Below are positions 1-10,643 of a DNA stretch of 64,000 bases, in pieces. The notes beneath the pieces were generated by a model. It saw nothing but the letters and a program-made list of their open reading frames with translations. It was not told the origin of the DNA and made no database searches. Made by a program: the position numbers and the translations under genes. Every line of letters starts with the position of its first letter. Position 1 is the stretch's first letter. Source of the DNA: Rotaria sordida (Eukaryota; Rotifera; Eurotatoria; Philodinida; Philodinidae); contig CAJNOL010001063.1 of NCBI GenBank assembly GCA_905250125.1, positions 18,815 to 82,814 on the forward strand, written 5' to 3'.

Positions 1-230
1 TTCGATCAATAACTTTGTATAAGTTTGTTGTAGATATTATCGATTTATAGAAAGGGGTCGAAACTTTCGAACCATCCTTTAGTCATCAAATTCTACGGAA
101 TTTAAACCTAGCAAGAGAATCTGTAGCGCTTACCATTATAAACGAAAAAAAGTCTTTCAATTGACTCTCGGTGCTGGCTTGGCTTAAAAGTTGAGCCTAC
201 CCTAAACTAAGACCGCTCCGCCGCCCATGG
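1..230. other. Left edge, no gene seen
   Basis: No open frame or recognisable repeat is seen here. The left terminus of the element whose array begins at 231 would be expected in this stretch, but no good copy of the CAAGGGGGAAACAGC terminus found elsewhere in the window is present. A weak look-alike lies near 52-66. The end may be degenerate or outside the window. Confidence 0.5.
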
Positions 231-345
231 AGTGATTAGTATTGTTTAGTAATGATTAGGAGTGATTAGGAGTGATTAGGAGTGATTAGTATTGTTTAGT
301 AATGATTAGGAGTGATTAGGAGTGATTAGAGTTGATTAGGAAAAT
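231..345 (+). repeat. 10-bp tandem array, AGTGATTAGG type
   Basis: Eleven consecutive decamers follow one another with almost no drift (AGTGATTAGT, ATTGTTTAGT, AATGATTAGG, AGTGATTAGG and so on). Five decamers form a 50-bp higher-order unit that is repeated about twice. The same decamer family recurs at 6786-6958, on the far side of the two divergent genes, which suggests subterminal arrays of one mobile element. Confidence 0.85.
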
Positions 346-608
346 GAATAAAAGTCATATATTATTTCATGTCCCTATGCTTCTTTACTTGCGTTGTATA
401 CGGAAAACGAAACTGTTTTAAGACATTTAATAGACTATGTTGCCATTAGATATCATTACCTATCTTAAAGTACCCGAAGCTTTTGCCTTAACTCTTTTGT
501 ATTGTTTTTCAATTTATGGATTTTAAGAAGAAGTAACACGAACTATCAACAAGTACATATTTTTCTAATTTCAAGAAAAAGTTTATGCAAAGAAAAGGAA
601 ACAATTCA

Positions 609-3600
609 TCATTTTTTTGATGTTTGAATAACTCGTGATAATCTATCAGTAGATAAGCTATTATTATCTCTTGTAAGAAGATAACAAGCCGTGGACTTAT
701 GTAAGAACTTATTTATATCATTGATTTTAATCTTGAAATATGATTTCTCTCTATCAGCTGGTACATTGTTTTTGATATTTAATCCATCAAAACTTGTTTT
801 AAATGATTTCAATTGTTCGTCGTCCATATTGTCATCATCGTCATCTTCTGCTTCGCTACTACTTGATTCGTTGTGTCTCAAAAATTCATGAGAAACTGAG
901 TGATACGATGTATGATCATCGAATTCGAACTAATCTTTCGTACTTTCCTTCATATTTTGCTACATGTGATGAAGAGGATAATTTTATGAAAATATGCATA
1001 GAAAAAGAAACAAAAACTTTATCTAATGTCATAATTAATATGTAACTTACACTGAACTGATATCATCATCGTCATCACTATCGAGATCAAATTCTGAATC
1101 TGAATCATCATTGTCATTCTCAAAAAGTTGTACGTTATCAGGTAATTTTGATTTTAATCTTAGATGATTGTGCAAATATTCACTCAACGCATTCATATCA
1201 AACAACTTGTGCTTCTTCAATAACTAAAAATATTCAGAAAAAATTACAATCAATACAATTGTTCATTCTTTTCTTCTTTAAACTACGCGAATCAATCTTT
1301 TATTCGGATTTACGAAGGAATCGCGCAGCATATCAAAGAATTCATATGTAAATAATAGACAACTTACGGATGAAATGTTGAGATTTTCTGTTATACTAAC
1401 AGCTGATTGATAACCTTGTATGACCGTGTTTTCCACATTCAACATGCTAATATCAATCAAATTTTGATTGTTTCTTATTGTATTAAGTGAGATATGTTTA
1501 TGATGAACGGGAAACTTTAGTAAGAATATTGATTTGTCCTGAGATTTAAATCCATTTAGAATTGAAAGCTTTCTTGACCGTCGTAAAAAATCTTCTACAG
1601 TGTAATTTATGACTGTAGAGAAAATTCCACTAAGTGAACGTGTATTGCGAAAAGTTGATTCGCATGTTTGCGATGAAAACAGATGGATGTTCAATACTTC
1701 CACAGGTAATTGTTTTTGTTGAACAAGAATAATAAGATAAGTGAGGTGATGAGCATTTAGCTCCGCGGAAAAAATGCAGTACAAGTAACAAAATATCTCT
1801 CACGACAATTTTTTCTGGATTTTGTGCTGGATGAAGATAAAGATGATAATCGTACAAGCAATAACCACACCCACCATAAACGTAGAAGAAAAACAGCAGT
1901 CCAAGCACCTTTTAAACCTACACAACAAGGAAAACCGTGTAGATCAACGCTCTCCGTATGCATAGTATTTCTAAAAGAGTTAGCTGTACCACTGATATTA
2001 ATATACAGGAAATTATCAGAACTATAATGTTGTTTTCAGTAAAAAAACTAAAAATGAATTGATATTTAGTTACGACTGAAATTTGCAGCAAAAAGATTAC
2101 TTTTATTTACAACAACTGAGTTAGTTCTATTAAAGAGCATCTCAAAGAGAACCTGAATAATGAAGCTGAAACATACGTTCTTCAATTGAAGTTGTTGGTT
2201 CGATATACGAAGTTATGATCAATTTTATCAATTTTAAATACATGTAAGTTCCACTAGAATTATCATCACGAGCTATTAAATTTAATACATCGCAAGATGT
2301 AATTCTCAAACAAGAACGAAAATTTTGACGATCTGTTGGTTTTAGATCACTTTGTGTCAATCCATGATCTAGCCGAATCATTTCTTCGTTATCAAGTAAT
2401 TGTTGTAAATGTTTCATTGTTATACATTTATCACCAACTTGTAAAGCTGCTGTTGCAGATAATAAACGGTTTCTTAACTTTGTGACCAGGTGAGTTGCAT
2501 CTTGCATAAACACAAAAAGCTGCTCAGATCTTAAAAAATACCAAGACCAATTACCAGTTTGAATTGAAAACATAGAAGAATCAACATGTACATCAAAATT
2601 CGATAAGCTTGCATAGAATCCAGACATCAAAAGCATAGCACGAAAATATTTATTATCAGCATCTAAAGTATGACGAAGAAAAAAAAATTAAAAGTATGTA
2701 TCTTGTTTTCTATTTCATCAACATAATATTGTAATAAAAAAGTCTTTTATAATGAACGATATCTTTTTATTCGATTATTTTTTGTAAAGATAAAATGCTG
2801 AATGTCCATCGGAACTTTTGATTCTATGTAATTTTGAAAACAAATTGGTCTTTTTATTTTCTTTTAGTGTTTTGAAGCGGAAATTAAACGAACTATTTGA
2901 TGGTGATTTCAAATAGCTATGAATGAAATTTTTAATCTCTGGAAATGACTTGAATTTACCGATGGAAAATCCGAGGATTCGCACATTTTGTTCAATTGAA
3001 TTCTTGTGAATGAATAGCCATCGCCTCAGAATATCTAATGATGTATATTTACTGCTGGTGCCATAGCCAGCGAGAACAAAATTTGGTGGTGCTACTGTTT
3101 GATTGGGTGGTGGAATGGCTTGAACACAATAAATGTTCAACATTGGAGCCTTTTCATTTTTATTCATCCACAACTTTAATTCAGATATTGAATCTGTTTT
3201 GAAATGATATGGTGATGGTACACCACCAGATAGAGGAGTTAAAAAATCTATAAAACTATTTGTATGCGTGTCGTATTTGATCCGTCGCACCACACCTGTG
3301 CCTAGAATGTTATAAAAGATCAATTAATAAATTCTCAAGGGGGAAACGACAGACTCCAGAACTTCAGAAATTCCAGAGACTTCATGGGACTCCATTATAT
3401 TCGCGGAATTCCTTGAAGTCCTATGGAATCGAATGGAGCTCCTTAAAATCCAAGAGTTCTGGAGTCTGCTGTTTCCTCGTTATAAATCCCATTTCTTATT
3501 TGTTTGTCTTAAACAGTGTTAATTCACTGTTGCTGCTATTATCAAGAGAATAGAGATGAGTAAAGCAAACCTCCTCTATCATTTAGTAAAGACATAGTTC

Positions 3601-4626
3601 AAATTTCAACAATCAAACAAAGCTGATTTTCTCATATTTTCTCAATGAAAAGCACTTTTGTTTCAAGTGGACTGAAGGAGCTTTCAAAGGTTAAAAAAGT
3701 ATATGATTGTAATTTATTTTATGTCCCATGACATGATTTATTTATTGATCATTGAACAAACAGGAATGAATCTATTTCAGATTTACTCTTAAATTTTATT
3801 CTTTGTAGAAACAAAATGTTTCAGAAAAAATCATTTACAAGAAGACAATCAAAACCTAATCGATATTATTCATGAAAAACTTACAATCTTCTGCACAATA
3901 TGCATATTGAACACCGAAACTATTGAGATACTTTGCCATTTTATTGAATCGAAATTTATCTTCTGTTAAATTATCATCATTATTTTGTATTGAACTATGA
4001 ATTGTTGTAAGATTTGGCAATGATCCTGGCAAATTTAATCGGACAAACTCATAAGTTGTCTTTCCTCCAAGTATGTACAAGCAAACAGCAAAAATTTTCA
4101 ATTTGCCATCATATCTATATCGACTCGTATTAGATAAAAATAAATTTTTCGTTATAGTATTTATAAATAGGGATAAAAATTCATGTTGATCATTTGTGGT
4201 ACTTTCATTCTCATAGAAATTGAGAAGTGAAAGAAGAATTGGATGTTTTCGAAGTAGTATATCAATCTTTTCAGATGTAAGAGACGACGATTTTGTATAT
4301 TTCTGATCTGATTTTGATTTCAATAATTTTGATAAATATTCGTATTGCAATTTTAAATCAAGTTTGACTTGAAATGTACCATCATTTGAATCGAAACCTA
4401 TTTTTGATTTCAAATCTCGTAATATTGTAGAATCATGTTGGAATATTTCAAAAATATCACTTGTTTGTAAAAATATTAAAACTGAATCAATATCCTGTAT
4501 TTTAAGTACTTCAGTCAATAATGCATCACTCATACTTTTTGTAAATCGATAGAAATCATCTCCTTCTAATTCGAGAACATTTTCTGGTAAACGAGAATTA
4601 TCATCGATACTGACAGTTGCAGCCAT
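609..4626 (-). pseudogene. Transposase-like multi-exon gene, probably decayed
   Basis: A long gene whose exons can be chained: 4626-3885, 3301-2960, 2662-2142, about 1790-1368, 1223-1051 and 895-609. The first two junctions keep phase: TGC is split at 3885/3301 and GAT at 2960/2662. Visible features are a helical N-terminal domain, the motif MQDATHLVTKLRNRLL in exon 3, AELNAHHLTYL and SSQTCESTFRNTRS in exon 4, an acidic stretch in exon 5 and a C-terminal motif (TACYLLT, then LSTDRLSRV). The DxxHLxxKxRN and SQxxESxFRxxRS pattern recalls P-element/THAP9-like transposases; that assignment is inference. Exon 3 runs into stops, 1791-2141 holds no convincing exon, and the last junction is one base out of phase, so the copy is probably dead. 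It diverges from the gene at 5453. Confidence 0.6.
3336..3482. mobile_element. 147-bp mini-element inside intron 1 of the transposase-like gene
   Basis: The left end reads CAAGGGGGAAACGACAGAC and the right end, reversed, reads GAGGAAACAGCAGACTCC, so the two ends are imperfect inverted repeats. The start matches the termini at 62700 and (reversed) at 6985. The interior carries scattered GACTTC/GAAGTC units and is partly palindromic. It sits wholly within the intron between 3885 and 3301, so it need not disturb the coding frame. Confidence 0.6.
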
Positions 4627-5452
4627 AATTCAATAACTAATTTTTCAGTGCGTGCAGCAAAATCTAGAGTGAGAAAATGAATTCTGGATTTATAAACAAT
4701 ATAAAACACAAATCAAGAGAAATGATATATGTTTTTCAATTATTACTTTCACACTTTTAATATTTGTATTACATATCTCGCAAAGATTAAATTAGTATTC
4801 TGGTGAAGGCAATTAATGCCTTTTAACTTTCGTTTCCTATAATTTTTTATGCATAAAGTTCAAATTTACAAAAATAACTTTGAGTGACGATCAACTAGAA
4901 CCTATCCGAATCAAACTCGATACATCAATATCTATTGTATTATGAATAAAAGTGTATTTCTCTTTATTTGAATGAGACCGATAACATTGATTTTCACTGA
5001 TGAAAATGGAAATAAGATGATCTTTTGCTTTGTATTTAATGTTTATCAGAATACAGAACATGATTTGAACTGAAAAGAAGAAAATACGCTTGTCTGGTCA
5101 TGATATTCAGTTGTGTCCATTATGTTGAACATCGTTGCTTTTGCAGTGTAGAAGCATATGGTTATCTTATTGAATTCGAACATTCAATAGCCAAATTAAT
5201 AAGTTGAACGTGAAGAGAAGGAAAGAAAAGAATATTGAGAAAAATATATGTAACTATCAAGCCCTTTTCTTTCTAGTTGTACTGTTTTCGTCCATGTTGT
5301 ATAGTGTATGTCTTTGACCACGAGACATCCCTAGATTTGATTATCTTTTCTCTACCTCCTTTCCACGTCTATCTTATTTAAAATTCCTTAGTCATTTCTA
5401 TCTTGTTAAACGTTGAACATACACCATTATTACTCTATCAACTATCTACAAC
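4627..5452. promoter_or_regulatory. Divergent intergenic region between two element genes
   Basis: This 826-bp AT-rich stretch separates the divergent start codons at 4626 (minus) and 5453 (plus). It must hold both promoters if both genes are transcribed. No open frame was seen. A pyrimidine-rich stretch lies around 5340-5400, ahead of the plus-strand ATG. The promoter role is inferred from arrangement only. Confidence 0.4.
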
Positions 5453-6346
5453 ATGTCTCTTTCTAATGTACCAAAGTTACAAGAATTATATTTCCATCCT
5501 TGGAAATTACCCATAGAAACATTAACATTAGTTGATGATTAATTTTACTCTTTCATTGAATATTTGGTTGGTTCAACATTATCAAATTTACTTCGAATAC
5601 AAGAAATAAATTCTGTGCCAATTCTTCTGCTAACAACAGATGTTTTCGAACATTTATTTTTAAAAATCAATGATGTTGAAACTGATTTATTACGTCAAGA
5701 ATTATTATTAAAGATCGATAATAATAATTTAATCGTCAAAAGTGTTAATCGCACAAAAATTAAATGTTTACTCGATATCTTGAAGATAGCAAGTGATCGT
5801 ATATTTAAAGAAGGACAACGAATTGCACCAAAACATCTGATCAATTATTCTTCATTTGCAATTCCATCAGCAACACCAGCTGTATCAACTGCTAACACGT
5901 ATTGTACTCTTACAGGTGATGATTAACGAAACCATTTATTAAAATGTATTGATGATTGGTCATCTTTGAATGAAAATTTTTTGAATCTAAAAGAATTCAA
6001 ACTAGAAGAAGGTAATAATTTTAGATTAATCGTAAAATCAGGTACCAATGGTGTCCAAGCATCGATTGAATGCCTATGTAAAACAATTATTACATTAGGA
6101 AAACTCCATAATAAATTAATACCATCTAATTTTTATCGTCATTTAAAATCACCTGGCTGTAAATATGTAAATCGTTTGTTGAAGGAACAGAAACTTGAAG
6201 AAACGAATAGAAATAATTCTTATTCAACATCATCAAGTCAACTTATTGACAATAATTCACAATCGATCACAGCTGTTGTTCCTAATCGTAAACGTACACT
6301 TGGATCGACACACAAAATCAACAGTCAAAAAAAACAAAAGAATTGA
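5453..6346 (+). pseudogene. BED-finger-like partner gene with two in-frame TAA codons
   Basis: One frame runs from the ATG at 5453 to the stop at 6346, interrupted only by TAA at 5537-5539 and 5924-5926. The codons before each are GAT GAT TAA, and the protein sense continues on both sides. The N-terminal segment (LLRIQEINSVPILLLTTDVF) is clearly related to that of the divergent gene (VLKIQDIDSVLIFLQTSDIF), so the two genes share an ancestral domain. A C-terminal module has Cys-x-Cys, then SNFYRHL and Cys (about 6088-6170), resembling a BED-type finger, followed by a basic, Lys/Arg-rich tail. This suggests a DNA-binding accessory protein of a transposon, which is inference. The two stops suggest a dead copy. 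Confidence 0.6.
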
Positions 6347-6785
6347 AATTATCTTTAAAATATTTTTTATTATGTCATAGTTATACTGTACGGTTCTATT
6401 TTTACATCATAGCTTTATATTGTACAACTAAATTATTTCTTGATGTAGATAAGTTTTTTTTTTTTTATTTGTGACATATTTTATTACTTATATGGTATTT
6501 TAACCTTTATTTGTAAACTACACTCTCACTACTTTCTTTTTTAGGATGCGAATATATGTGGACAAATTTCAACATAGAAAGAAATCAAATATTTTTCTGT
6601 TTCGTTCGAAATGCATCATATACTAATCTTTGTCTTGTACATTAGAAAGCTCGAATTTTTATTAAATAAATAGTTTTGTAAAAAGTGTCCTCGTATTAAG
6701 AATACATTGGTATACATATTTATACAGAAGAAACTTCTGTTTGATTGTGAATCTCTTTTATAATATTATACATTATACTTAACTA
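6347..6785. other. 3' flank of the BED-like gene, no gene
   Basis: AT-rich, with poly-T runs (6449-6460) and AATAAA-like signals (for example ATTAAATAAATAG near 6660). No coding frame is apparent. Probably 3' untranslated and spacer sequence of the element. Confidence 0.5.
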
Positions 6786-6985
6786 AAAGTGATTAGATTT
6801 GATCACTGTTTGATTAGGAGTGATTAGTAATGATTAAGAGTGATTAATAATGATTAGGAGTGATCAGTGGTGATTAGTATTGATTAGGAGTGATTAGTGG
6901 TGATTAGCATTGATTAGGAGTGATTAGTGGTGATTAGGAGTCATTCGGATGATTAGCGGATTCCTAATCAGCTGTTTCCCCCTTG
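6786..6985 (+). repeat. Right subterminal array and terminus of the element
   Basis: Decamers and 11-mers of the AGTGATTAGG type continue to 6958. They are followed by GGATTCCTAATCAGC and the terminus GCTGTTTCCCCCTTG, ending at 6985. This terminus is the reverse complement of the CAAGGGGGAAACAGC that starts at 62700. The array repeats the sequence type at 231-345, in the same orientation. Confidence 0.75.
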
Positions 6986-8528
6986 AATGTTGATCATCGA
7001 ATTTTTAATATTATTGAACCTACTTGAAAAAAAAAGAATGTGGGTTTTTATTAGCATAAAGTAAAACTGTTATAGCTTGATACGATCAGCTATTTGCCAG
7101 AAACACCAAGCTAAAGTGGTGTAACCAATCGACTTTTCAAGAGAATGTTTGAACGACAACGTTTTATCTTATTTATTTAATCGAGTTTTGTTTTTATCAT
7201 TGGACAGAGGAGATAAAGAAGTGTTGAATCGAATATTACATAACTTTTTGATCGACTTTTTTTAAGTGTTTCAAGCGAGTTTTTTTTTAAACACAAATGT
7301 ACTCTCGTGGATTGTTCGCAATAAATTTTCAATTGTCAGGTGTGCACTTGAACACCTACAACAAAACTGTAAAAATATTAACGGTTCATATTTTATCATT
7401 CAGCAGTAATCGGTATTCTAGTCGACACTCTAAATCGATGTTCTAGCAAATACTGTAGGCGCGAGCGTGGTCACAGTTATTGGTTGTAGCTAGTCGTGCG
7501 GATATGTGTATGAGAGTTGGTTTGGATGTGACGTGCGACGGTGTATTTCTCAGTATGATTGTGTCATGAACACTGTCTGTGGAGTAGTTAGTGTGTGTTG
7601 ATGTGAGTGAGAGACTGTAGAGGACTGTTGCTAGGTGTATTTGTAGGTTTGCACCTGTCTGGGAATGTATGCTGGTTTTCCGGGTGTGCAGATGGATATC
7701 TGTGTTACTTAGTTTGCGATATGAATGAGTTTGAGAACATTTTCATCAGTAACATAGTTGATTCCACGTCATGCTTCGAGAGTGAAATGAAAGCCAGCTA
7801 AATTTATATAGTTTCAGATGTATGCGAAATGTGAAGAAGGAGTTTTTTTGTGCATGTGTAAAAGCTCAGAAAACTACGCGATGTGCTCTATGACATATTC
7901 GCACTTGCGGTAAACTATTGTGTACCGCATGAATGTTCCGCGCGGAAAATAATAGCACTCCTTACAGAATTTGGCGTTGGTCTCCGTTGCAAATCAAGTT
8001 ATTGGTGGAAGAAATCGTTGAATGAATATTAGCTTAGAAGACTCGATTTGGCTGTAATTTTTACATCACTTGTATAATAATTAGAGATTGTGTAATAGCG
8101 TTATCGGTTAATTATCAGTGTAGTTCAAAATGGAAACAACATTGTGGACATAAAAAGCTTTGACACAATCTAGACAGGATTGTTTCGATGAGCACTGTAG
8201 AGTTATTTTTTGTAGAAGTTGGAAAAAACAAATATGTGAAGTATATGTTGTTGTCGACTGAAGTATAATACATCAAACGAAATACGATAAAAGGATGTTT
8301 TTTTTAGCGAAATAGTACTCACCTGACTTTCAAGTAAGATGAGTAAATATGAATTGTTGAAACAACGAACTACAAATGATAGGCGCATGATAAGAAGAAA
8401 GAATTTTTTTTCACACGTGTCTGTTGTAAATAAAAGCACGTTTAATAGAAAGATAAGATCATTCGAATTGCCAATACAAAAAAAGAATTTTCAACCACAT
8501 ACATACATACATACAAAATCAATCAAAA
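6986..8528. other. Intergenic region upstream of the ART-TPR gene
   Basis: No convincing coding region. Several short open frames exist but have no recognisable composition. Around 7450-7700 the DNA is unusually GT-rich (runs such as GTGTGTTGATGTGAGTGAGAG). The start of the ART-TPR gene lies at the right edge, preceded by a CATACATACATACATAC run at 8500-8516. Confidence 0.5.
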
Positions 8529-10643
8529 ATGGGATCCTTCGTGACTCACTTTAATAATAAAGACGACAATTTGGAAACTTATAGCATCTTTTGGCTAGAT
8601 TCTTCGGTGCATAATAAAGAGAACTTGGGTGTTAAAAAACGTTTACGAAGTATTATTAATCGATTGCAAACTTTTGTCGATCCCGACGAATTTATGGCAC
8701 GTGTACGTTGTATTTGTCAAGGTGATCTTGCCATCTTAATTGTAAGTGGTCAACTGGGTCGTCTTGTTGTGCCCGAAATGCAGAAATTACCTCAGGTATC
8801 GTCGATATACGTATATTGTTTTGACAAAGAGGCAAATGAACAGTGGAGTCGATCATACACCAAGGTATATATATATATATATCCCAATATAAATAAAACT
8901 AATCCGTGCATTGTTAATTTATTATAGGTTAAAGCTATTTGCAATAGACTGGACGATCTGATCAATGTGATCCAGATAGATCAAAAGCATCGAGTTCGAA
9001 TGGAAGAACCATTAGTAATTAATATATTGAATCGATCTTCAACGAAGTTGAGTGGGGATTTCCTGTATTCACAATTGTTAATCGATGTACTCCTTAGAAT
9101 GAAACCGAATGAACAGGACAAACGAGATCTAATCGAATTATGCAAAAATGAATACAAAGACAATGATGACGAACTGAAGTTGGTAAAGGAATTTAATCGT
9201 GAATATCAATCGACGAATGCTATATGGTGGTATACACGTGAGTCATTTGTTTATCGGCTTTCAAACAAGGCGTTACGTATACAAAACGTGGATGTCTTGT
9301 TTCTTTTTCGTGCTGTTATTCGTGATATTTTCGAGCAATTACGTACTCATCAATGTCAGAAATGTATAACAGTATATTATGGTCAGAAGATTTTGAAACA
9401 AGAATTGAATCGATTACGCAATTCGGTGGGAAGTATCATTATTATGAATTCATTTTTATTGACAACATTGAAACGCGATGTAGCATTAAAATTTCTCAAT
9501 GAGAGTATAAATTTGTCAGCATCCAATGACTTAATTCCAGTACTATTTGAAATTGAAGCTGATCCTCGCGTTTTGGATAAAACGAACAAGGATAATCGAC
9601 GACCATTTGCAAAAATCGCTGAACTGAGTTATTATAAAGATGAATCCGAAGTTCTCTTCATGTTCAATTCCATCTTTTGCTTAAACCAGTTTTCTCATAA
9701 TCAATCAGCAGCTGGTGCGACAATGTCAATCATTAAAATGACATTATGCAGTGATTATGACAGAGATTTCAAACAACTCTATGATTACATGAAGAACGAA
9801 TATCATAAAGAGGAAACAAATCTTCTCTCTCTTGGTGATGTGATGCATAGAATGGGACAATTCGATTTCGCTGAAAAGTACTATCGTCGATTGCTGAAAG
9901 AATTTTCATCGAATGATCCTTTACTTGGTGCATTGTATCAACATCTTGGTATGGTTGCTGACGATAAAGGAGAGTATAACATGAGTCTTGAATGGTACCA
10001 GAAATCACTCGAGATTCTTATGAAAACTCATTCATTCGATTATGTGGTGATTGGTATCATACATAACAGTATCGGTGAGGCTTATCGAAAGAAAGGTGAT
10101 CATCGTCGAGCACTCGAATCGTACAATCGAGGCGTGTCACTCTTCAAACAAGCAAACGATGAGAATCATCCAGATATAGCAGCCATGTTTTACAACAACA
10201 TTGGCATCATCTATCAGGAACAGCAAAAGTATTTGGAGGCGCTCGACTTCTATGAGAAGTCATTTTCTATTAGGAAAAAGCATCTGCCAGCAGACCATCC
10301 TGATATTGGTGGGTCGTGCAACAATATTGGAAATATTCATTATTGTCTCGGTCATTATGATCATGCATTGGAGTATTATAATCGATCAATTAAAATCAAA
10401 GTGAGATCACTTCCTGCTCAACATCCAATGATTGCAAGTACCTACGAGAATATGGGTCTTGTGTATGAAGATAAGGATGAATTGGAAAAAGCATTGATAT
10501 TGTTAAAGAAGGCCTCAACAATCTTCGAAGCATCATTACCAGGTCAACATCCCGAAATAGTTAGGATCAAAGATATTGTTTGCAGAGTCGAAGATAGATT
10601 GAAGACCACAGGAGGACATATGAAGTCAAAGATAAAGAAGTAG
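8529..10643 (+). CDS. ADP-ribosyltransferase-like protein with TPR repeats
   Basis: Two exons, 8529-8864 and 8928-10643, joined in phase 0 across a 63-nt GT/AG intron that contains a TA run, giving about 683 aa. The middle (about residues 230-360) looks like an arginine-type ADP-ribosyltransferase fold: VYYGQ (about 261-265), MNSFLLTT (about 285-292) and DESEVLF (about 350-356), which keeps the Glu-x-Glu pair. The rest (about 415-665) is five or six TPR units of kinesin-light-chain type, with repeated NNIGxIYxxxxxYxxALxxYxxS. In active family members the first motif is normally YRG and the second a Ser-Thr-Ser type; here the Arg is Tyr and the Ser motif is LTT, so activity is doubtful. ART-TPR fusions are common in bdelloids. 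No signal peptide is seen, so a cytosolic place is likely. Confidence 0.85.

Noticed and set aside
691..1045. Plus-strand open frames opposite the transposase-like C-terminal exons
   Set aside because: They are antisense shadows of the minus-strand acidic exons; their Ser- and Cys-rich translations come from the complement of Glu/Asp codons.
7607..7801. 64-codon plus-strand frame with Cys, Gly and hydrophobic residues
   Set aside because: It lies in GT-rich sequence that explains the composition; no family, splice context or partner was seen.
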